NCBI RefSeq assembly: GCF_023016115.1
Contig: NZ_JALKBH010000004.1
Coordinates: 62,001-126,000, forward strand
Origin: Alcanivorax sp. S6407
Lineage (GTDB): Bacteria; Pseudomonadota; Gammaproteobacteria; Pseudomonadales; Alcanivoracaceae
Direction: 5' to 3'
DNA: 64,000 nucleotides
The notes below the pieces were generated by a model that was given only the letters and a program-made list of their open reading frames with translations, made no database searches and was not told the origin of the DNA. A program made the translations under genes and the position numbers. This document shows, in pieces, positions 9,692-19,409 of this stretch. How positions within the stretch are numbered: position 1 is the stretch's first letter; the number at the start of each line of letters is the position of its first letter.

Positions 9692-10018
9692 ATGAGCGGC
9701 GAGATTATCAATGTGACCGACGCGGACTTTGAAGCCCAGGTCATCAATGCAGACGGCCCGGTGCTGGTAGATTACTGGGCACCCTGGTGTGGCCCCTGCA
9801 AAATGGTCGCGCCGATCCTGGAGCAGCTGGCTGGTGAGTACGAAGGCCGCCTGACCATCGCCAAGATCAACATCGACGACAACCCGGAAACCCCGAAGAA
9901 GTACGGTGTTCGTGGCATCCCCACCCTGAGCGTGTTCAAGAACGGTAACGTGGAAGCGACCAAAGTTGGCGCCCTGTCCAAGAGCCAGCTGAGCGCCTTC
10001 CTCGACAGCACCCTGTAA
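9692..10018 (+). CDS. trxA: thioredoxin 1
   Basis: A 108-residue thioredoxin with active site WCGPCK (Cys33 and Cys36), the cis-proline loop GIPT, and the DYWAPWCGP surroundings of bacterial TrxA. It is the general cytoplasmic disulfide reductase, reduced by thioredoxin reductase. ATG 9692 has AGGAGA 6 bp upstream. The longer open frame from 9518 has no signal peptide or ribosome site and is rejected. It lies upstream of rho, as in Pseudomonas. Confidence 0.97.
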   Translation: MSGEIINVTDADFEAQVINADGPVLVDYWAPWCGPCKMVAPILEQLAGEYEGRLTIAKINIDDNPETPKKYGVRGIPTLSVFKNGNVEATKVGALSKSQLSAFLDSTL

Positions 10019-10039
10019 TCCCCTGAAACACCCTGTAAC

Positions 10040-10061
10040 GCCCCGGTCTACCGGCCGGGGC
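10040..10061 (+). terminator. hairpin after trxA
   Basis: GCCCCGG and CCGGGGC form a stem just downstream of the trxA stop. It is followed by ATTACTTCT rather than a clean T-run, so it may be a weak terminator or a 3'-end stabiliser. Confidence 0.5.
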
Positions 10062-10302
10062 ATTACTTCTCCGGTCCTATAGACAGCCCCTGCCCAGAGT
10101 GGTAGATTCCAGAACAGCTTTAAGGAACCTCCTTACAAGCACCCCCTTTTAGTTAGTCCTTCGGAACCTCTGGTTACCTTATTTTCCTGTGGCCCCCTTT
10201 TAGGCTTGCCGGGCCAGATTCCGAAAAAACCGGATTATCAAAACAACTGTAGCACCGCAGGCGGTGCATCCTCTCAATTCATTCAAACCAAAACATACGC
10301 CA
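10062..10302 (+). other. rho leader region
   Basis: A ~240-bp gap before rho with several CT-rich stretches (around 10120-10200). Rho synthesis is autoregulated by termination in a long leader in several bacteria, and this gap is long enough for that. I see no specific attenuator hairpin, so this is only a contextual suggestion. Confidence 0.35.
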
Positions 10303-11562
10303 ATGAATCTTTCTGAACTGAAGCAGAAGCCGATTGGAGAACTTCTGGACATTGCCAAGGAACTCGGCCTCGAGAACCTGGCAAGAACCCGCAAGCAGGA
10401 CGTCATCTTTTCCATTCTCAAACGCGCCGCCAAAAATGGCTCCGACATCTACGGCGACGGCGTACTGGAGATCCTGCAGGACGGCTTCGGCTTCCTTCGT
10501 TCCGCCGAAGGTTCCTACCTGGCAGGCCCGGACGATATCTATGTCTCCCCGAGCCAGATCCGTCGCTTCAACCTGCGTACCGGTGACACCATCGCCGGCA
10601 AGATCCGGCCCCCGAAGGATGGCGAGCGCTACTTCGCCATGCTCAAGGTCAACGAGATCAACTTCGACAAGCCGGAAAACGCCAAGAACAAGATCCTTTT
10701 TGAAAACCTGACGCCCCTTTTCCCCACCGAGCGCCTGGTCATGGAGATCGGTAACGGCTCCACCGAAGACATCACCACCCGGGTGATTGATCTGGTGGCC
10801 CCGATCGGCAAAGGACAACGCGGCCTGATCGTGGCCCCGCCGAAAGCCGGTAAGACCATGCTCCTGCAGAACATCGCCCAATCCATCGCCCGCAACAATC
10901 CCGAAACCCACATGATCGTGCTGCTCATCGATGAGCGTCCGGAAGAAGTGACCGAGATGTCACGGACCGTGCGCGGTGAAGTGGTGGCGTCCACCTTCGA
11001 CGAGCCGCCGGCCCGTCACGTTCAGGTGGCCGAGATGGTGATCGAGAAAGCCAAGCGCCTGGTAGAGCACAAACAGGACGTGGTGATCCTGCTGGATTCC
11101 ATCACCCGTCTGGCGCGCGCCTACAACACCGTACAGCCCAGCTCCGGCAAGGTACTCACCGGTGGTGTGGACGCCCACGCCCTGGAAAAGCCCAAGCGCT
11201 TCTTCGGTGCCGCACGGAACATCGAGGAAGGCGGCAGCCTGACCATCCTCGCCACCGCTCTGGTCGACACCGGCTCCAAGATGGACGAAGTGATCTACGA
11301 GGAATTCAAGGGCACCGGCAACATGGAGCTGCATCTGGACCGCAAGGTGGCAGAGAAGCGAGTGTTCCCGGCCATGAATATCAAGAAGTCCGGTACCCGT
11401 CGCGAAGAGCGTCTGGTGAGCGAGGACGAACTGCAGAAGATGTGGATCCTGCGCAAGGTCCTGCACCCCATGGACGAAATCGCCGCCATGGAATTCCTCA
11501 TCGACCGCATGAAGCAGACCAAGACAAACCTGGAATTCTTCGATTCCATGAAGCGGAAGTAA
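10303..11562 (+). CDS. rho: transcription termination factor Rho
   Basis: A 419-residue protein, the same length as E. coli Rho. It starts [18 protein letters not shown] (N-terminal helical domain), then the cold-shock-like RNA-binding domain with GFGFLRS (~residue 60), Walker [15 protein letters not shown] (~175-188), Walker [17 protein letters not shown], and the secondary RNA-binding Q/R-loop region. The hexameric ATPase terminates untranslated transcripts. ATG 10303 is chosen by homology; the frame extends back to 10264. A strong intrinsic terminator follows. Confidence 0.98.
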   Translation: MNLSELKQKPIGELLDIAKELGLENLARTRKQDVIFSILKRAAKNGSDIYGDGVLEILQDGFGFLRSAEGSYLAGPDDIYVSPSQIRRFNLRTGDTIAGKIRPPKDGERYFAMLKVNEINFDKPENAKNKILFENLTPLFPTERLVMEIGNGSTEDITTRVIDLVAPIGKGQRGLIVAPPKAGKTMLLQNIAQSIARNNPETHMIVLLIDERPEEVTEMSRTVRGEVVASTFDEPPARHVQVAEMVIEKAKRLVEHKQDVVILLDSITRLARAYNTVQPSSGKVLTGGVDAHALEKPKRFFGAARNIEEGGSLTILATALVDTGSKMDEVIYEEFKGTGNMELHLDRKVAEKRVFPAMNIKKSGTRREERLVSEDELQKMWILRKVLHPMDEIAAMEFLIDRMKQTKTNLEFFDSMKRK

Positions 11563-11568
11563 GCGACG

Positions 11569-11600
11569 CTTCACGCAACATGCATCATGCAACACGCAAA
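11569..11600. repeat. heptamer-like arm, GCAACAT type
   Basis: CACGCAACATGCATCATGCA and following bases form degenerate 7-bp units (GCAACAT, GCATCAT, GCAACAC) directly between the rho stop codon and its terminator. Similar units recur at 16787-16820 and near 36440. Confidence 0.55.
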
Positions 11601-11621
11601 ACCCCGCTCCGGCGGGGTTTT
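11598..11621 (+). terminator. rho-independent terminator after rho
   Basis: AAAACCCCGC, loop TCCG, GCGGGGTTTT: a 10-bp stem with terminal A/T runs, 36 bp downstream of the rho stop codon. Confidence 0.88.
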
Positions 11622-11630
11622 GTGGTTTTA

Positions 11631-11745
11631 ACGCCCGACGCCCGGCGCCAATAATCACACCCCTTTCATTCTCTCAGCCTCAAGCTTCTCGCGGCTTTTG
11701 TTTTGTTTTTATGCGTCTTGCGTCGAGCATCAGGCGTCCTGCGTC
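11631..11745. repeat. heptamer composite element, CGCCCGA/GCGTCCT arms
   Basis: Left arm at 11631-11648 (CGCCCGACGCCCGGCGCC) and degenerate right arm at 11713-11745 (GCGTCTTGCGTC, GCGTCCTGCGTCC) surround a T-rich core. It lies between the rho terminator and ubiD. Confidence 0.5.
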
Positions 11746-11799
11746 CTTCCTGCTATACTCGCCGCACAACCTTCCGGTTACTGAACAACAAGGAACACC

Positions 11800-13275
11800 A
11801 TGAAATACCGCGACCTGCGAGACTTCATTTCCCAGCTGGAACAGATGGGTGAACTCAAGCGCATCACCGTGCCGGTGGACCCGAAACTGGAGATGACCGA
11901 GATCTGTGACCGCACCCTGCGGGCAGGCGGGCCGGCGCTGTTGTTCGAAAACCCGGTGGGGTTCGGTACGCCGGTGTTGGGCAATCTGTTCGGCACCGAG
12001 CGGCGGGTGGCACTGGGCATGGGCCGTGATTCGCTGGAAGAACTGCGCGAGCTGGGCGAGCTGCTGGCCTTTCTGAAAGAACCGGAGCCTCCCAAAGGCT
12101 TCCGCGACGCCTGGGAAAAGCTGCCGGTGTTCCGCAAGGTCCTGAGCATGTCGCCGAAGGTATCAGGTAGCGGCCCCTGCCAGGAAAAAGTCCTGGAAGG
12201 TGACGACGTCGATCTTTACAAACTGCCGATCCAGACCTGCTGGCCGGGCGATGCCGGCCCGCTGGTGACCTGGCCGCTGGTGATTACCCGCGGCCCCCAC
12301 AAGGAACGTCAGAATCTGGGCATCTACCGCCAGCAGCTGATCGGCCGCAACAAGCTGATCATGCGCTGGTTGAGCCACCGTGGCGGCGCGCTGGATTTCC
12401 AGGAATGGCAGCAGGCGCATCCCGGCGAGCCCTTCCCGGTATCGGTTGCCCTGGGCGCCGACCCGGCCACCATTCTCGGTGCCGTCACCCCGGTGCCGGA
12501 TACCCTCAGCGAGTATGCCTTTGCCGGCCTGCTGCGCGGCTCGAAGACCGAGCTGGTGAAATGCATCGGTAACGACCTGCAGGTGCCCGCCAGCGCCGAG
12601 TTCGTCCTTGAAGGTCATATCTACCCGGATGAAATGGCCGACGAAGGGCCGTTCGGCGACCACACCGGTTACTACAACGAAGTGGAACGCTTCCCGGTGT
12701 TCACCGTGGAGCGCATCACCCACCGGCGCGACCCGATCTATCACAGCACCTACACCGGCCGCCCGCCGGACGAGCCTGCGGTACTGGGCGTGGCCATGAA
12801 CGAAATCTTCGTGCCGATCCTGCGCAAGCAGTTCCCGGAAATCGTGGACTTCTACCTGCCCCCGGAAGGCTGCTCCTACCGCATGGCGGTGGTGACCATG
12901 AAGAAGCAGTACCCCGGCCATGCCAAGCGCGTGATGATGGGCGTGTGGTCGTTTCTGCGCCAGTTCATGTACACCAAGTTCGTGATCGTCTGCGACGACG
13001 ACGTGAACGCACGCGACTGGAAAGACGTGATGTGGGCCATCACCACCCGCATGGACCCGGCCCGCGACACCGTGATGGTGGAAAACACCCCCATCGATTA
13101 TCTCGACTTCGCCTCCCCGGTGGCCGGCCTGGGCTCCAAGATGGGCCTGGACGCCACCAGCAAACTCCCCGGCGAAACCACCCGCGAATGGGGCCGCGCC
13201 ATCAGCATGGACAAGGCGGTGAAAGAGCGGGTGGATGAGATGTGGGCCAGTCTGGGCATCGACAGTGAACAGTGA
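11800..13275 (+). CDS. ubiD: 4-hydroxy-3-polyprenylbenzoate decarboxylase
   Basis: A 491-residue UbiD that decarboxylates 3-polyprenyl-4-hydroxybenzoate in ubiquinone synthesis, using prenylated FMN made by UbiX (not in this window). Family segments include [18 protein letters not shown], the [20 protein letters not shown] block and [18 protein letters not shown]. Length is normal (E. coli 497). AAGGAA before ATG 11800 supports the start. The final residues and the TGA stop are encoded by the first repeats of a GAACAGT array, so the C-terminus D-S-E-Q is repeat-derived. Confidence 0.96.
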   Translation: MKYRDLRDFISQLEQMGELKRITVPVDPKLEMTEICDRTLRAGGPALLFENPVGFGTPVLGNLFGTERRVALGMGRDSLEELRELGELLAFLKEPEPPKGFRDAWEKLPVFRKVLSMSPKVSGSGPCQEKVLEGDDVDLYKLPIQTCWPGDAGPLVTWPLVITRGPHKERQNLGIYRQQLIGRNKLIMRWLSHRGGALDFQEWQQAHPGEPFPVSVALGADPATILGAVTPVPDTLSEYAFAGLLRGSKTELVKCIGNDLQVPASAEFVLEGHIYPDEMADEGPFGDHTGYYNEVERFPVFTVERITHRRDPIYHSTYTGRPPDEPAVLGVAMNEIFVPILRKQFPEIVDFYLPPEGCSYRMAVVTMKKQYPGHAKRVMMGVWSFLRQFMYTKFVIVCDDDVNARDWKDVMWAITTRMDPARDTVMVENTPIDYLDFASPVAGLGSKMGLDATSKLPGETTREWGRAISMDKAVKERVDEMWASLGIDSEQ

Positions 13276-13473
13276 ACAGTGAACAGTGAACAGTGAACAG
13301 TGAACAGTGAACAGTGAACAGTGAAGGCTGCGCGAGCAGCATACCCTGTCAAGTTTTTCCTGGTTTTTAAACGTGTGAGGCGGCGCCCAAATTCACGTCG
13401 CGGGAACTTTCATCGCAATGACAACGGCGCGCTATCGCGCCGCTGTTAACTGTTCACTATTCACTGTTCACTA
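13262..13473. repeat. heptamer composite element, GAACAGT subfamily (C1)
   Basis: The left arm is ~9 tandem copies of ACAGTGA (13262-13325) and includes the ubiD stop codon. The right arm (13444-13473) is the inverse complement, GTTCACTATTCACTGTTCAC. The core contains ACCCTGTCAAG, a T-rich part, GGCGGCGCCCA and the hairpin GGCGCG-CTAT-CGCGCC (13426-13441). The same ordered motifs recur in the core of the element at 44397-44672. Confidence 0.88.
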
Positions 13474-13522
13474 TCAATCGCCTTTTTAGTACCATGGTGC
13501 CAAACAAGAACAAGGAACCCTC

Positions 13523-14884
13523 ATGGCACTTCTGAACTCCATCGACCGGCGCGGTTTTCTGAAGGCGCTGGGTAGTGCGGGCGCGGTTGGTGCACTGGCC
13601 CCGGGGCAACTGCTGGCCGAGTCGGGAGAGACCGCTGCGGCGTGGCAGAACTGGTCTGGCAATCAGAAGGCCAACCCGAATCAGCTGCTGTTTCCCCGCC
13701 AGGAAAGTGAACTTCGCCAGGCCATTGTCGATAGTGTCGGCACCCTGCGCGCCTTTGGGGGCAGCCATTCCTTCAGTGGCGTGGTACCCACCGATGACAC
13801 CCTGATTTCCCTGGAAGCCATGGCCGGGCTGCGCCAGCAGCAAGGTGAGCTGTTCACCTGGGGGGGCGGCACCCGGCTGGCCATGGCCAGCGCCCAGGCC
13901 CATGGCCAGGGCTTCAGTTTTCTCAATGAGCCGGACATCAACCTGCAGTCCCTGGCAGGCGCCATTGCCACCAGCACCCACGGTACCGGCACAAAGCTCA
14001 CCAGCCTGTCCGGACAGGTGGAAGCGCTCACACTGATGCTCCCTGACGGCGAATCCCTGAAGCTGGACCGCAACGATGGCGATCGCTTCCTGGCCGCCTG
14101 CTGCAGTGTGGGCGCTCTGGGGATTGTCACCGACATCACCTTCCGCCATCAGCCCGCCTATCGACTCAAGGAGCACACCTGGACCCTGCCATTACGGGAG
14201 GCCATGGATTTTGTGGAGAAGGAAAAGGACAACTTCCGCCACATCGAATTCTTCGCCTTTCCGCTGGGCGAGCAGGCTATCGTCAAAACCATGGAAATCA
14301 CTGACGATCCCCATGACAGTGCCCCCAGAGCGGACGACAACGATCTGCTGGAAACCATCTGCAAGATCGCCATGCATGCCGGCTGGCTGACTCCCTCACT
14401 GCAGAAGCTGGTGACCCTGTTTGTGGAAGACAGCACCTTCACCGCTCCATCCCATGTCGTCTACGGCAATCGCCGCACGGTGCGCTTCAACGAAATGGAA
14501 TATACCGTGCCCGCCGATGACGGCATGGCTTGCCTGGAAGAGATCTGCGAGACCCTGCGCAAGGAAGACATCAATGTGTTCTTCCCCATCGAGTTTCGCT
14601 ATGTCGGCCGCGATGACCGGCTGCTGTCCATGTTCCATGAACGGGACGGCGCCAGTCTCTCCATCCACCAGTATTTCGCTCAGGATCATGAACCGGTCTT
14701 CAAGCCGGTGGAGCCCATACTGCGTAAATATCGGGGTCGCCCACACTGGGGCAAACTGCATAATCTGGGCCGTCAGGAACTGGCGGAACTTTACCCCGCC
14801 TTTGACCGTTTCCAGGCGGTTCGCCGGGAGCTGGACCCGCAGGGCAGGATGCTCAATCCGCATTTGATGCAGTTATTTGCGTAA
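13523..14884 (+). CDS. FAD-binding D-arabinono-1,4-lactone oxidase family protein, Tat-exported
   Basis: A 453-residue aldonolactone-oxidase-type flavoprotein. The N-terminus has a twin-arginine motif, DRRGFLKALG, followed by a hydrophobic Ala/Gly segment, so export of the folded flavoprotein is predicted. The FAD_binding_4 domain (~residues 55-210) has LRAFGGSHSFSG and ATSTHGTG. The C-terminal ALO domain ends RPHWGKLHNLG and MLNPHL, as in gulono/arabinono-lactone oxidases. The flavin-linking histidine of vertebrate enzymes cannot be assigned here. It precedes a second Tat-type gene across a repeat element. Confidence 0.85.
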   Translation: MALLNSIDRRGFLKALGSAGAVGALAPGQLLAESGETAAAWQNWSGNQKANPNQLLFPRQESELRQAIVDSVGTLRAFGGSHSFSGVVPTDDTLISLEAMAGLRQQQGELFTWGGGTRLAMASAQAHGQGFSFLNEPDINLQSLAGAIATSTHGTGTKLTSLSGQVEALTLMLPDGESLKLDRNDGDRFLAACCSVGALGIVTDITFRHQPAYRLKEHTWTLPLREAMDFVEKEKDNFRHIEFFAFPLGEQAIVKTMEITDDPHDSAPRADDNDLLETICKIAMHAGWLTPSLQKLVTLFVEDSTFTAPSHVVYGNRRTVRFNEMEYTVPADDGMACLEEICETLRKEDINVFFPIEFRYVGRDDRLLSMFHERDGASLSIHQYFAQDHEPVFKPVEPILRKYRGRPHWGKLHNLGRQELAELYPAFDRFQAVRRELDPQGRMLNPHLMQLFA

Positions 14885-14890
14885 GGGAAA

Positions 14891-15055
14891 GGCAGTTGGC
14901 AGTTGATAGTGGACAGTTGACAGCTGCGCGAACAATGCCGTCTTGATCTTATAGTGAAGAGGACGCGCCCAACGCGTGGGCGCGGGCTCATTGCACGGAG
15001 CGGCAACTGCGCTATGCCGCGGCGCTGCCAACTGTCCACTATCAACTGTCAACTA
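14891..15055. repeat. heptamer composite element, GGCAGTT/GACAGTT variant (C2)
   Basis: The left arm (14891-14922) and right arm (15027-15055) share the exact inverted segment GTTGATAGTGGACAGTTG. The core has a GC hairpin CGCGCCCA-N5-TGGGCGCG at 14964-14984, as in the elements at 44397 and 50221. It separates the lactone-oxidase gene from the PLP-enzyme gene. Confidence 0.85.
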
Positions 15056-15071
15056 CAAACAGGGATTGGCA

Positions 15072-16352
15072 ATGAAACGTCGGGGATTTCTGATCGGACT
15101 GGGCGCCCTTGCCGCTGGTGGCTGGCTGCTGCGACCGGATAACCGGGGCGCAGCCCATGACAGCTACTTCCAGGCCATCAACGATACCCTGAAAGACAGC
15201 GGCCCGGGGCGGCCCTTGATGCTGGTAGATCAGAAACGGCTGGCGGCAAACTGCCGGACGTTGATGACGACGCTGCCAGCGGGCAAGGCGTTTCGTATCG
15301 TCGCCAAGTCCCTGCCCAGTGTGCCCCTGATTCAGGAAGTCATGGCGCAGACCGGCAGCCAGCGGGTGATGGTGTTCCACCAGCCCTTCATGAATGCCCT
15401 GGCCGATGCTATTCCAGGCTGTGACATGCTGCTCGGCAAGCCCATGCCAATACAGGCAGCCCGGCAATTCTACCAGGAGCTGGGTGCCAGCCATGAGTTT
15501 GACCCTGTCTGGCAGTTACAGTGGCTGGTCGACAGCCTGCCGCGTCTGGAGCAATACCTGTCACTGGCCCGCGAGCTTGATCGCCCCATGCGCATCAACG
15601 TGGAAATTGATGTGGGCCTGCACCGCGGCGGCCTCAGTGATCCGCAACAGCTGGATGCCCTGCTCGACTTGATTCACGCCCACCCAGACCATCTCAGCTT
15701 CAGCGGTTTCATGGGCTATGACGCCCATGTGGGCAAGCTGCCCGGATTTATCGAAAGCGCTGCAGACGGCCACCGCAAAACCGAAGCCAGATACCAGGCC
15801 TTCATTCAGCGGCTTTACCGGCAGGCGCCGCAATATCAAACGCAATCGCTGTGCTTTAACGGCGCAGGCAGCCCCACCATCGCCCTGTACGACGACAGTT
15901 CCGTGGTCAACGAACTCAGCGCCGGCTCCTGCCTGGTGAAGGCAGGTGATTTTGACCTGCCAGCGCTGGCGGATTTCCAACCCGCCGTGTTTATTGCCGC
16001 CCCGGTAATCAAGGCCATGGACGGGCTGACGCTGCCCGGCCCGGTTCCACTCGGTGAAGCCTGGCAACGCTGGGACCCGAATCGCCAGCGCACCTATTTC
16101 ATCTACGGTGGCTACTGGAAAGCCCGGCCCGAATCCCCGGCCGGTATTCAGGCCAACGGCATCTACGGCTCCAGCAGCAATCAGATGATGTACAACGGCA
16201 GTGCGGATACGGGATTGGGAGTGGACGACCAGGTCTTCTTCCGCCCGAACCAGAGCGAATTCGTGCTGCTGCAATTTGGCGATCTGGCCGTGTGGAACGA
16301 TCAGCACATCAGTGGCTGGTGGCCGGTATTGGCGCAAGGACAAGGGGCCTGA
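15072..16352 (+). CDS. exported PLP enzyme, alanine racemase-N / D-threonine aldolase (DSD1-like) family
   Basis: A 426-residue fold-type III PLP enzyme. It starts MKRRGFLIGLGALAAGGWLL, a twin-arginine-like motif and short hydrophobic segment, so a periplasmic or membrane-anchored place is likely. The probable PLP lysine is in FRIVAKSLPSVP (~residue 77). INVEIDVGLHRGG and GYDAHVGK match the barrel of D-serine dehydratase/D-threonine aldolase proteins. ATG 15072 follows AGGGATTGGCA. It may act with the neighbouring lactone oxidase, but the substrate is unknown. Confidence 0.75.
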   Translation: MKRRGFLIGLGALAAGGWLLRPDNRGAAHDSYFQAINDTLKDSGPGRPLMLVDQKRLAANCRTLMTTLPAGKAFRIVAKSLPSVPLIQEVMAQTGSQRVMVFHQPFMNALADAIPGCDMLLGKPMPIQAARQFYQELGASHEFDPVWQLQWLVDSLPRLEQYLSLARELDRPMRINVEIDVGLHRGGLSDPQQLDALLDLIHAHPDHLSFSGFMGYDAHVGKLPGFIESAADGHRKTEARYQAFIQRLYRQAPQYQTQSLCFNGAGSPTIALYDDSSVVNELSAGSCLVKAGDFDLPALADFQPAVFIAAPVIKAMDGLTLPGPVPLGEAWQRWDPNRQRTYFIYGGYWKARPESPAGIQANGIYGSSSNQMMYNGSADTGLGVDDQVFFRPNQSEFVLLQFGDLAVWNDQHISGWWPVLAQGQGA

Positions 16353-16419
16353 GCCGCCGGGAACAACTTGCCAGAAAAGGGCTCTAACAGGGTAAGAGAT
16401 TCACTCAGGACGGTGACTC

Positions 16420-16779
16420 ATGAAAACCCTGATAACCACAACCCTGCTGCTCCTTGCAGCTCTGGCCAGTGCCGACAGCGAGATGCTGCACAGCAGCGCG
16501 GACATTTCCGCCAGCACCGCCAACGGCACGCCGGTGCAGCTGCAAGGCGAAATCCTTCAGGCACTAGGCGATGACCGCTACCTGCTCCGTGACCGGGACG
16601 GCAGGATCGAAATCGAACTGCCCGGTAAACTCACCGCCGGCCGGGTACTGGATCCCGGCACCCGGCTGATCATCTCGGGTCAGGTGGAACAGACCGCAGC
16701 CCATCCCCGGGTGGACGCCGACAAGCTGCACTCCCTGAAGAGCGCCATCAATCCTGCCTCGTCGACGATAAGTTATTGA
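16420..16779 (+). CDS. periplasmic BOF (YgiW/YdeI-like) OB-fold protein
   Basis: A 119-residue protein with a cleavable signal peptide (MKTLITTTLLLLAALASADS). The mature part reads VQLQGEILQALGDDRYLLRDRDGRIEIELP, the pattern of the bacterial OB-fold family, whose members are linked to stress tolerance and may bind cationic ligands. It lies 67 bp after the PLP-enzyme gene on the same strand and may be co-transcribed. A direct role is not known. Confidence 0.75.
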   Translation: MKTLITTTLLLLAALASADSEMLHSSADISASTANGTPVQLQGEILQALGDDRYLLRDRDGRIEIELPGKLTAGRVLDPGTRLIISGQVEQTAAHPRVDADKLHSLKSAINPASSTISY

Positions 16780-16786
16780 GAGAAAC

Positions 16787-16880
16787 GCCCCACGCATCAC
16801 GCAACATGCAACATGCAACTGCCGGACGCCGGACGACAACCCGAGCAACGTCAGGCATCAGACGTCCGGCATCCGGCGCA
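16787..16880. repeat. heptamer composite element, GCAACAT / GCCGGAC arms
   Basis: The left arm (16787-16835) runs through CACGCATCACGCAACATGCA and then GCCGGACGCCGGAC. The right arm (16851-16879) contains GTCAGGCATCAGACGTCCGG. The core is very short. The element fills the convergent gap between the BOF gene and the TonB receptor, reaching almost to the receptor's stop codon. Confidence 0.65.
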
Positions 16881-16884
16881 CCCA

Positions 16885-19179
16885 TCAGAACCGCGCTTCC
16901 AGGCCGATCCAGAAATTACGGCGCGCGTCCTTGTTGTTGTAGTCATCGTAGAACACCGCATCATAACCACCGGAACCGTTGTCTTCGAAGTCCACCTCGT
17001 AGGTGGTGAAGTCTTCATCCAGCAGGTTGTTGATACGCGCGTTCAGGCTGACCGATTCGTTGAGGGCAAGACGGGCACCCAGGTGGTAAATCTCGTAGTT
17101 CTTCCAGTACAGACCGCCATCCGCATCCCGATTGATAACACCACCGCGTCCGAAGCCACGGAAGCGATCATGACGGCCTTCCACGGTGAGGAACATGCCG
17201 AACTTTTGGGTGGCCTGCCAGTCCAGGGTACCGTTGAACATATGGCGGGCACTGCCGGTCAACGGGTAGCCTTTGCCTTCGCCACTCTTCACTTCACTGT
17301 CAATGTAAGTGTAGTTGGCACGCAGGGACCAACGCGGGGAAATCTGGTAGCGACCCGCCACTTCCACCCCGCTGATGACGGCCTTGTCCACATTCACTGG
17401 CTGGGTCAGGATCTGTCGACCTCCCAGGGCCTCATAGGCGCCCAGATCCACACAGGGCGTCTGACCGCCAGTGGCTGAACAGAGCTCGCTGTCCTGACGC
17501 ACAATCTTGTCCTTGAAGTCGTTCTGGAACACCGTCACGTTGGCGCTGTGTCGGTTGGGGCTTTCCCAGTAGAGAGCAATTTCAGAGTTCACACTGGTTT
17601 CCGGCTCCAGATCCGGATTCCCCACCCAGGGATAGGTGCCCTGGCCACCAAAACCGGTGATGCCGTCATACAGATCCGTGGTCTTGGGCGTCTTGTAGCC
17701 GGTGCTCACGCCCCCTTTCAGTGTCCATGACGGGTTCAGGTTATAGACACCGTACAGGCGCGGGCTGACCTGATCACCGAAGGTCTCGTGATTGTCGTAG
17801 CGGACACCGGTAGTCAGGGTAAACGGATCCACGATGGTCCAGTTATCTTCCGCATAAAGGGCCCAGAAGTTATTCTCGGATACCTCGCCCGGGGTGCCAC
17901 TCTCCAGACCGAAAATGCCATCCTCCAGCTCGCCGCGCAGCACCTGGGTGCCGACCACCACAAAGTGCTGATCATTAATGGGCAGGTCCAGCTTGCCATC
18001 CAGACGCAGTTCATTGCTTTCCAGTTGGCGCTGCGGACGCGGCAGGAAAGCAGAGCCCAACGCGGCAAGGCAGGCATCGCTGCCAGCATCGGCCACACAG
18101 TCGGCGTTGTTGGCGATGATATCCTCGTACTGCAAACGCTCATCGGCAGACAGTGGCATGGTGCGGCCATCATTGTTGGTGGCCAGATACGTCAATGAGA
18201 CATTGCTGAAACCAAAGCCCCATTCACCTTCATGGGTCAGCGCCACCTGCTCGCGGGTGAACTCCTGGTCTTCTGCATAACCCGCCCGGGGCAACCGCTC
18301 GGGACTGTCATGGGTGCCGAGCTGGCTGTCCGAGTTGTCATAGGTCTGTACCGAATCATCGTAATCCAGCGAGATGCGCTGGTTGTCGGTGGGGGTCCAG
18401 CGCAGCGTGAAACCCAGGGACCTGTCCTCGTTATCGACGGTTCTGCCACCATCACCGAAACCCAGCTCGCGCTCCTGTGCCACCCCGTTCGGATCCACCA
18501 CCGGGTCATATTCCGGGTTGGACGCGTCCTGATCGTAAAGGCTGCCACGCAGGGCCAGACCGAACTGTTTTCCCAGCGGACCAGAGACAGAAAAATCGGT
18601 AGTGGAGGCATCACCGTATTCGTCGTACTCCTGAATGGTACGACTCACATTGATGCTGCCGCCCCACTGGTCGTAATGCTTCTTGGTGATAATGTTGATC
18701 ACCCCGCCCATGGCATCAGCACCATACAGGGTAGAGGACGGGCCGCGAATCACCTCGATACGCTCGATGGCTTCCAGCGGCGGGATATGGTTGAACTGGT
18801 TGCCGCCGAAATTGTTCGGGTAGATATCCCCGTGGTTATTCTGGCGGCGACCGTCAATGAGGATCAGGGTGTAGTCTGCGCCCATGCCGCGCATGGAAAT
18901 GCCGGACTGGCCGGTCTTGTCGCGGGTTTCCCCCACATCCACGCCTTCCAGGTCACGGACCGCGTCAACCACAGAAGTAAACGGACGGCTGTGCAGTTCT
19001 TCTTCGGTGATCACCGAAATACTGGCCGGGGCATCGACGATCTTCTGCTCGTAACCGGCCGCCGAGACCACCTTGACCTGTGCCAGCTCATGCACCTGCT
19101 CTTCTTCCGCCAATGCCGGCGCAGTAACCAGCCCCGCCGTCGCCCCCAACAGTGCGGACATCCCCATGGTTTTTTTCAT
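16885..19179 (-). CDS. TonB-dependent outer-membrane receptor, CirA/IrgA-like (iron siderophore type)
   Basis: A 764-residue TonB-dependent receptor. The signal peptide is MKKTMGMSALLGATAGLVTAPALA. The plug domain includes DAPASISVITEEEL, a TonB-box-like KVVSAAG before it, SGISMRGMGADYTLILIDG, and IEVIRGPSSTLYGADAMGGVINIITKK. A 22-strand barrel follows, ending in aromatic F (LEARF). The plug resembles catecholate receptors such as CirA and IrgA. A near-perfect Fur box lies 53-67 bp upstream of ATG 19179. That start has a GAGGGTGAAG ribosome site; the frame open to 19260 crosses the Fur box and is rejected. Confidence 0.9.
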   Translation of the reverse strand: MKKTMGMSALLGATAGLVTAPALAEEEQVHELAQVKVVSAAGYEQKIVDAPASISVITEEELHSRPFTSVVDAVRDLEGVDVGETRDKTGQSGISMRGMGADYTLILIDGRRQNNHGDIYPNNFGGNQFNHIPPLEAIERIEVIRGPSSTLYGADAMGGVINIITKKHYDQWGGSINVSRTIQEYDEYGDASTTDFSVSGPLGKQFGLALRGSLYDQDASNPEYDPVVDPNGVAQERELGFGDGGRTVDNEDRSLGFTLRWTPTDNQRISLDYDDSVQTYDNSDSQLGTHDSPERLPRAGYAEDQEFTREQVALTHEGEWGFGFSNVSLTYLATNNDGRTMPLSADERLQYEDIIANNADCVADAGSDACLAALGSAFLPRPQRQLESNELRLDGKLDLPINDQHFVVVGTQVLRGELEDGIFGLESGTPGEVSENNFWALYAEDNWTIVDPFTLTTGVRYDNHETFGDQVSPRLYGVYNLNPSWTLKGGVSTGYKTPKTTDLYDGITGFGGQGTYPWVGNPDLEPETSVNSEIALYWESPNRHSANVTVFQNDFKDKIVRQDSELCSATGGQTPCVDLGAYEALGGRQILTQPVNVDKAVISGVEVAGRYQISPRWSLRANYTYIDSEVKSGEGKGYPLTGSARHMFNGTLDWQATQKFGMFLTVEGRHDRFRGFGRGGVINRDADGGLYWKNYEIYHLGARLALNESVSLNARINNLLDEDFTTYEVDFEDNGSGGYDAVFYDDYNNKDARRNFWIGLEARF

Positions 19180-19231
19180 CACTTCACCCTCAACAATACA
19201 GCTTCGAAAACGCGCAGCAGTATCATCTAGA

Positions 19232-19246
19232 TGATAACCATTATCA
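19232..19246. promoter_or_regulatory. Fur box upstream of the TonB receptor
   Basis: TGATAACCATTATCA fits the 7-1-7 Fur consensus TGATAAT-N-ATTATCA with one mismatch. A further TGAGAATG at 19249-19256 could extend it. Its position just upstream of the receptor start indicates iron-dependent repression. Confidence 0.85.
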
Positions 19247-19325
19247 ATTGAGAATGACAATCTGTAGCGTAAAGTTTGTAAGGACGCCCCAAATCATGAC
19301 GGGTCAAACGGGGTTTATTGTTACA

Positions 19326-19353
19326 TTGACCAATGATACATTTGGATTGTATT
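19326..19353 (+). promoter_or_regulatory. possible promoter with inverted repeat before the PF10118 gene
   Basis: TTGACC (19326-19331) and TGTATT (19348-19353) are spaced by 16 bp, and ATACA-N7-TGTAT (19336-19352) is a small inverted repeat between them. Both signals are weak. Confidence 0.3.
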
Positions 19354-19409
19354 CCTGCTGCCCTGCGTATTGGGCAGCCTGTGGCCAGACAAAAAACGAG
19401 AATGCCATT

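Noticed and set aside
13262-13325. CRISPR-like repeat array
   Set aside because: Units are 7 bp, contiguous and without spacers; no cas genes are present. The same applies at 7503 and 44397.
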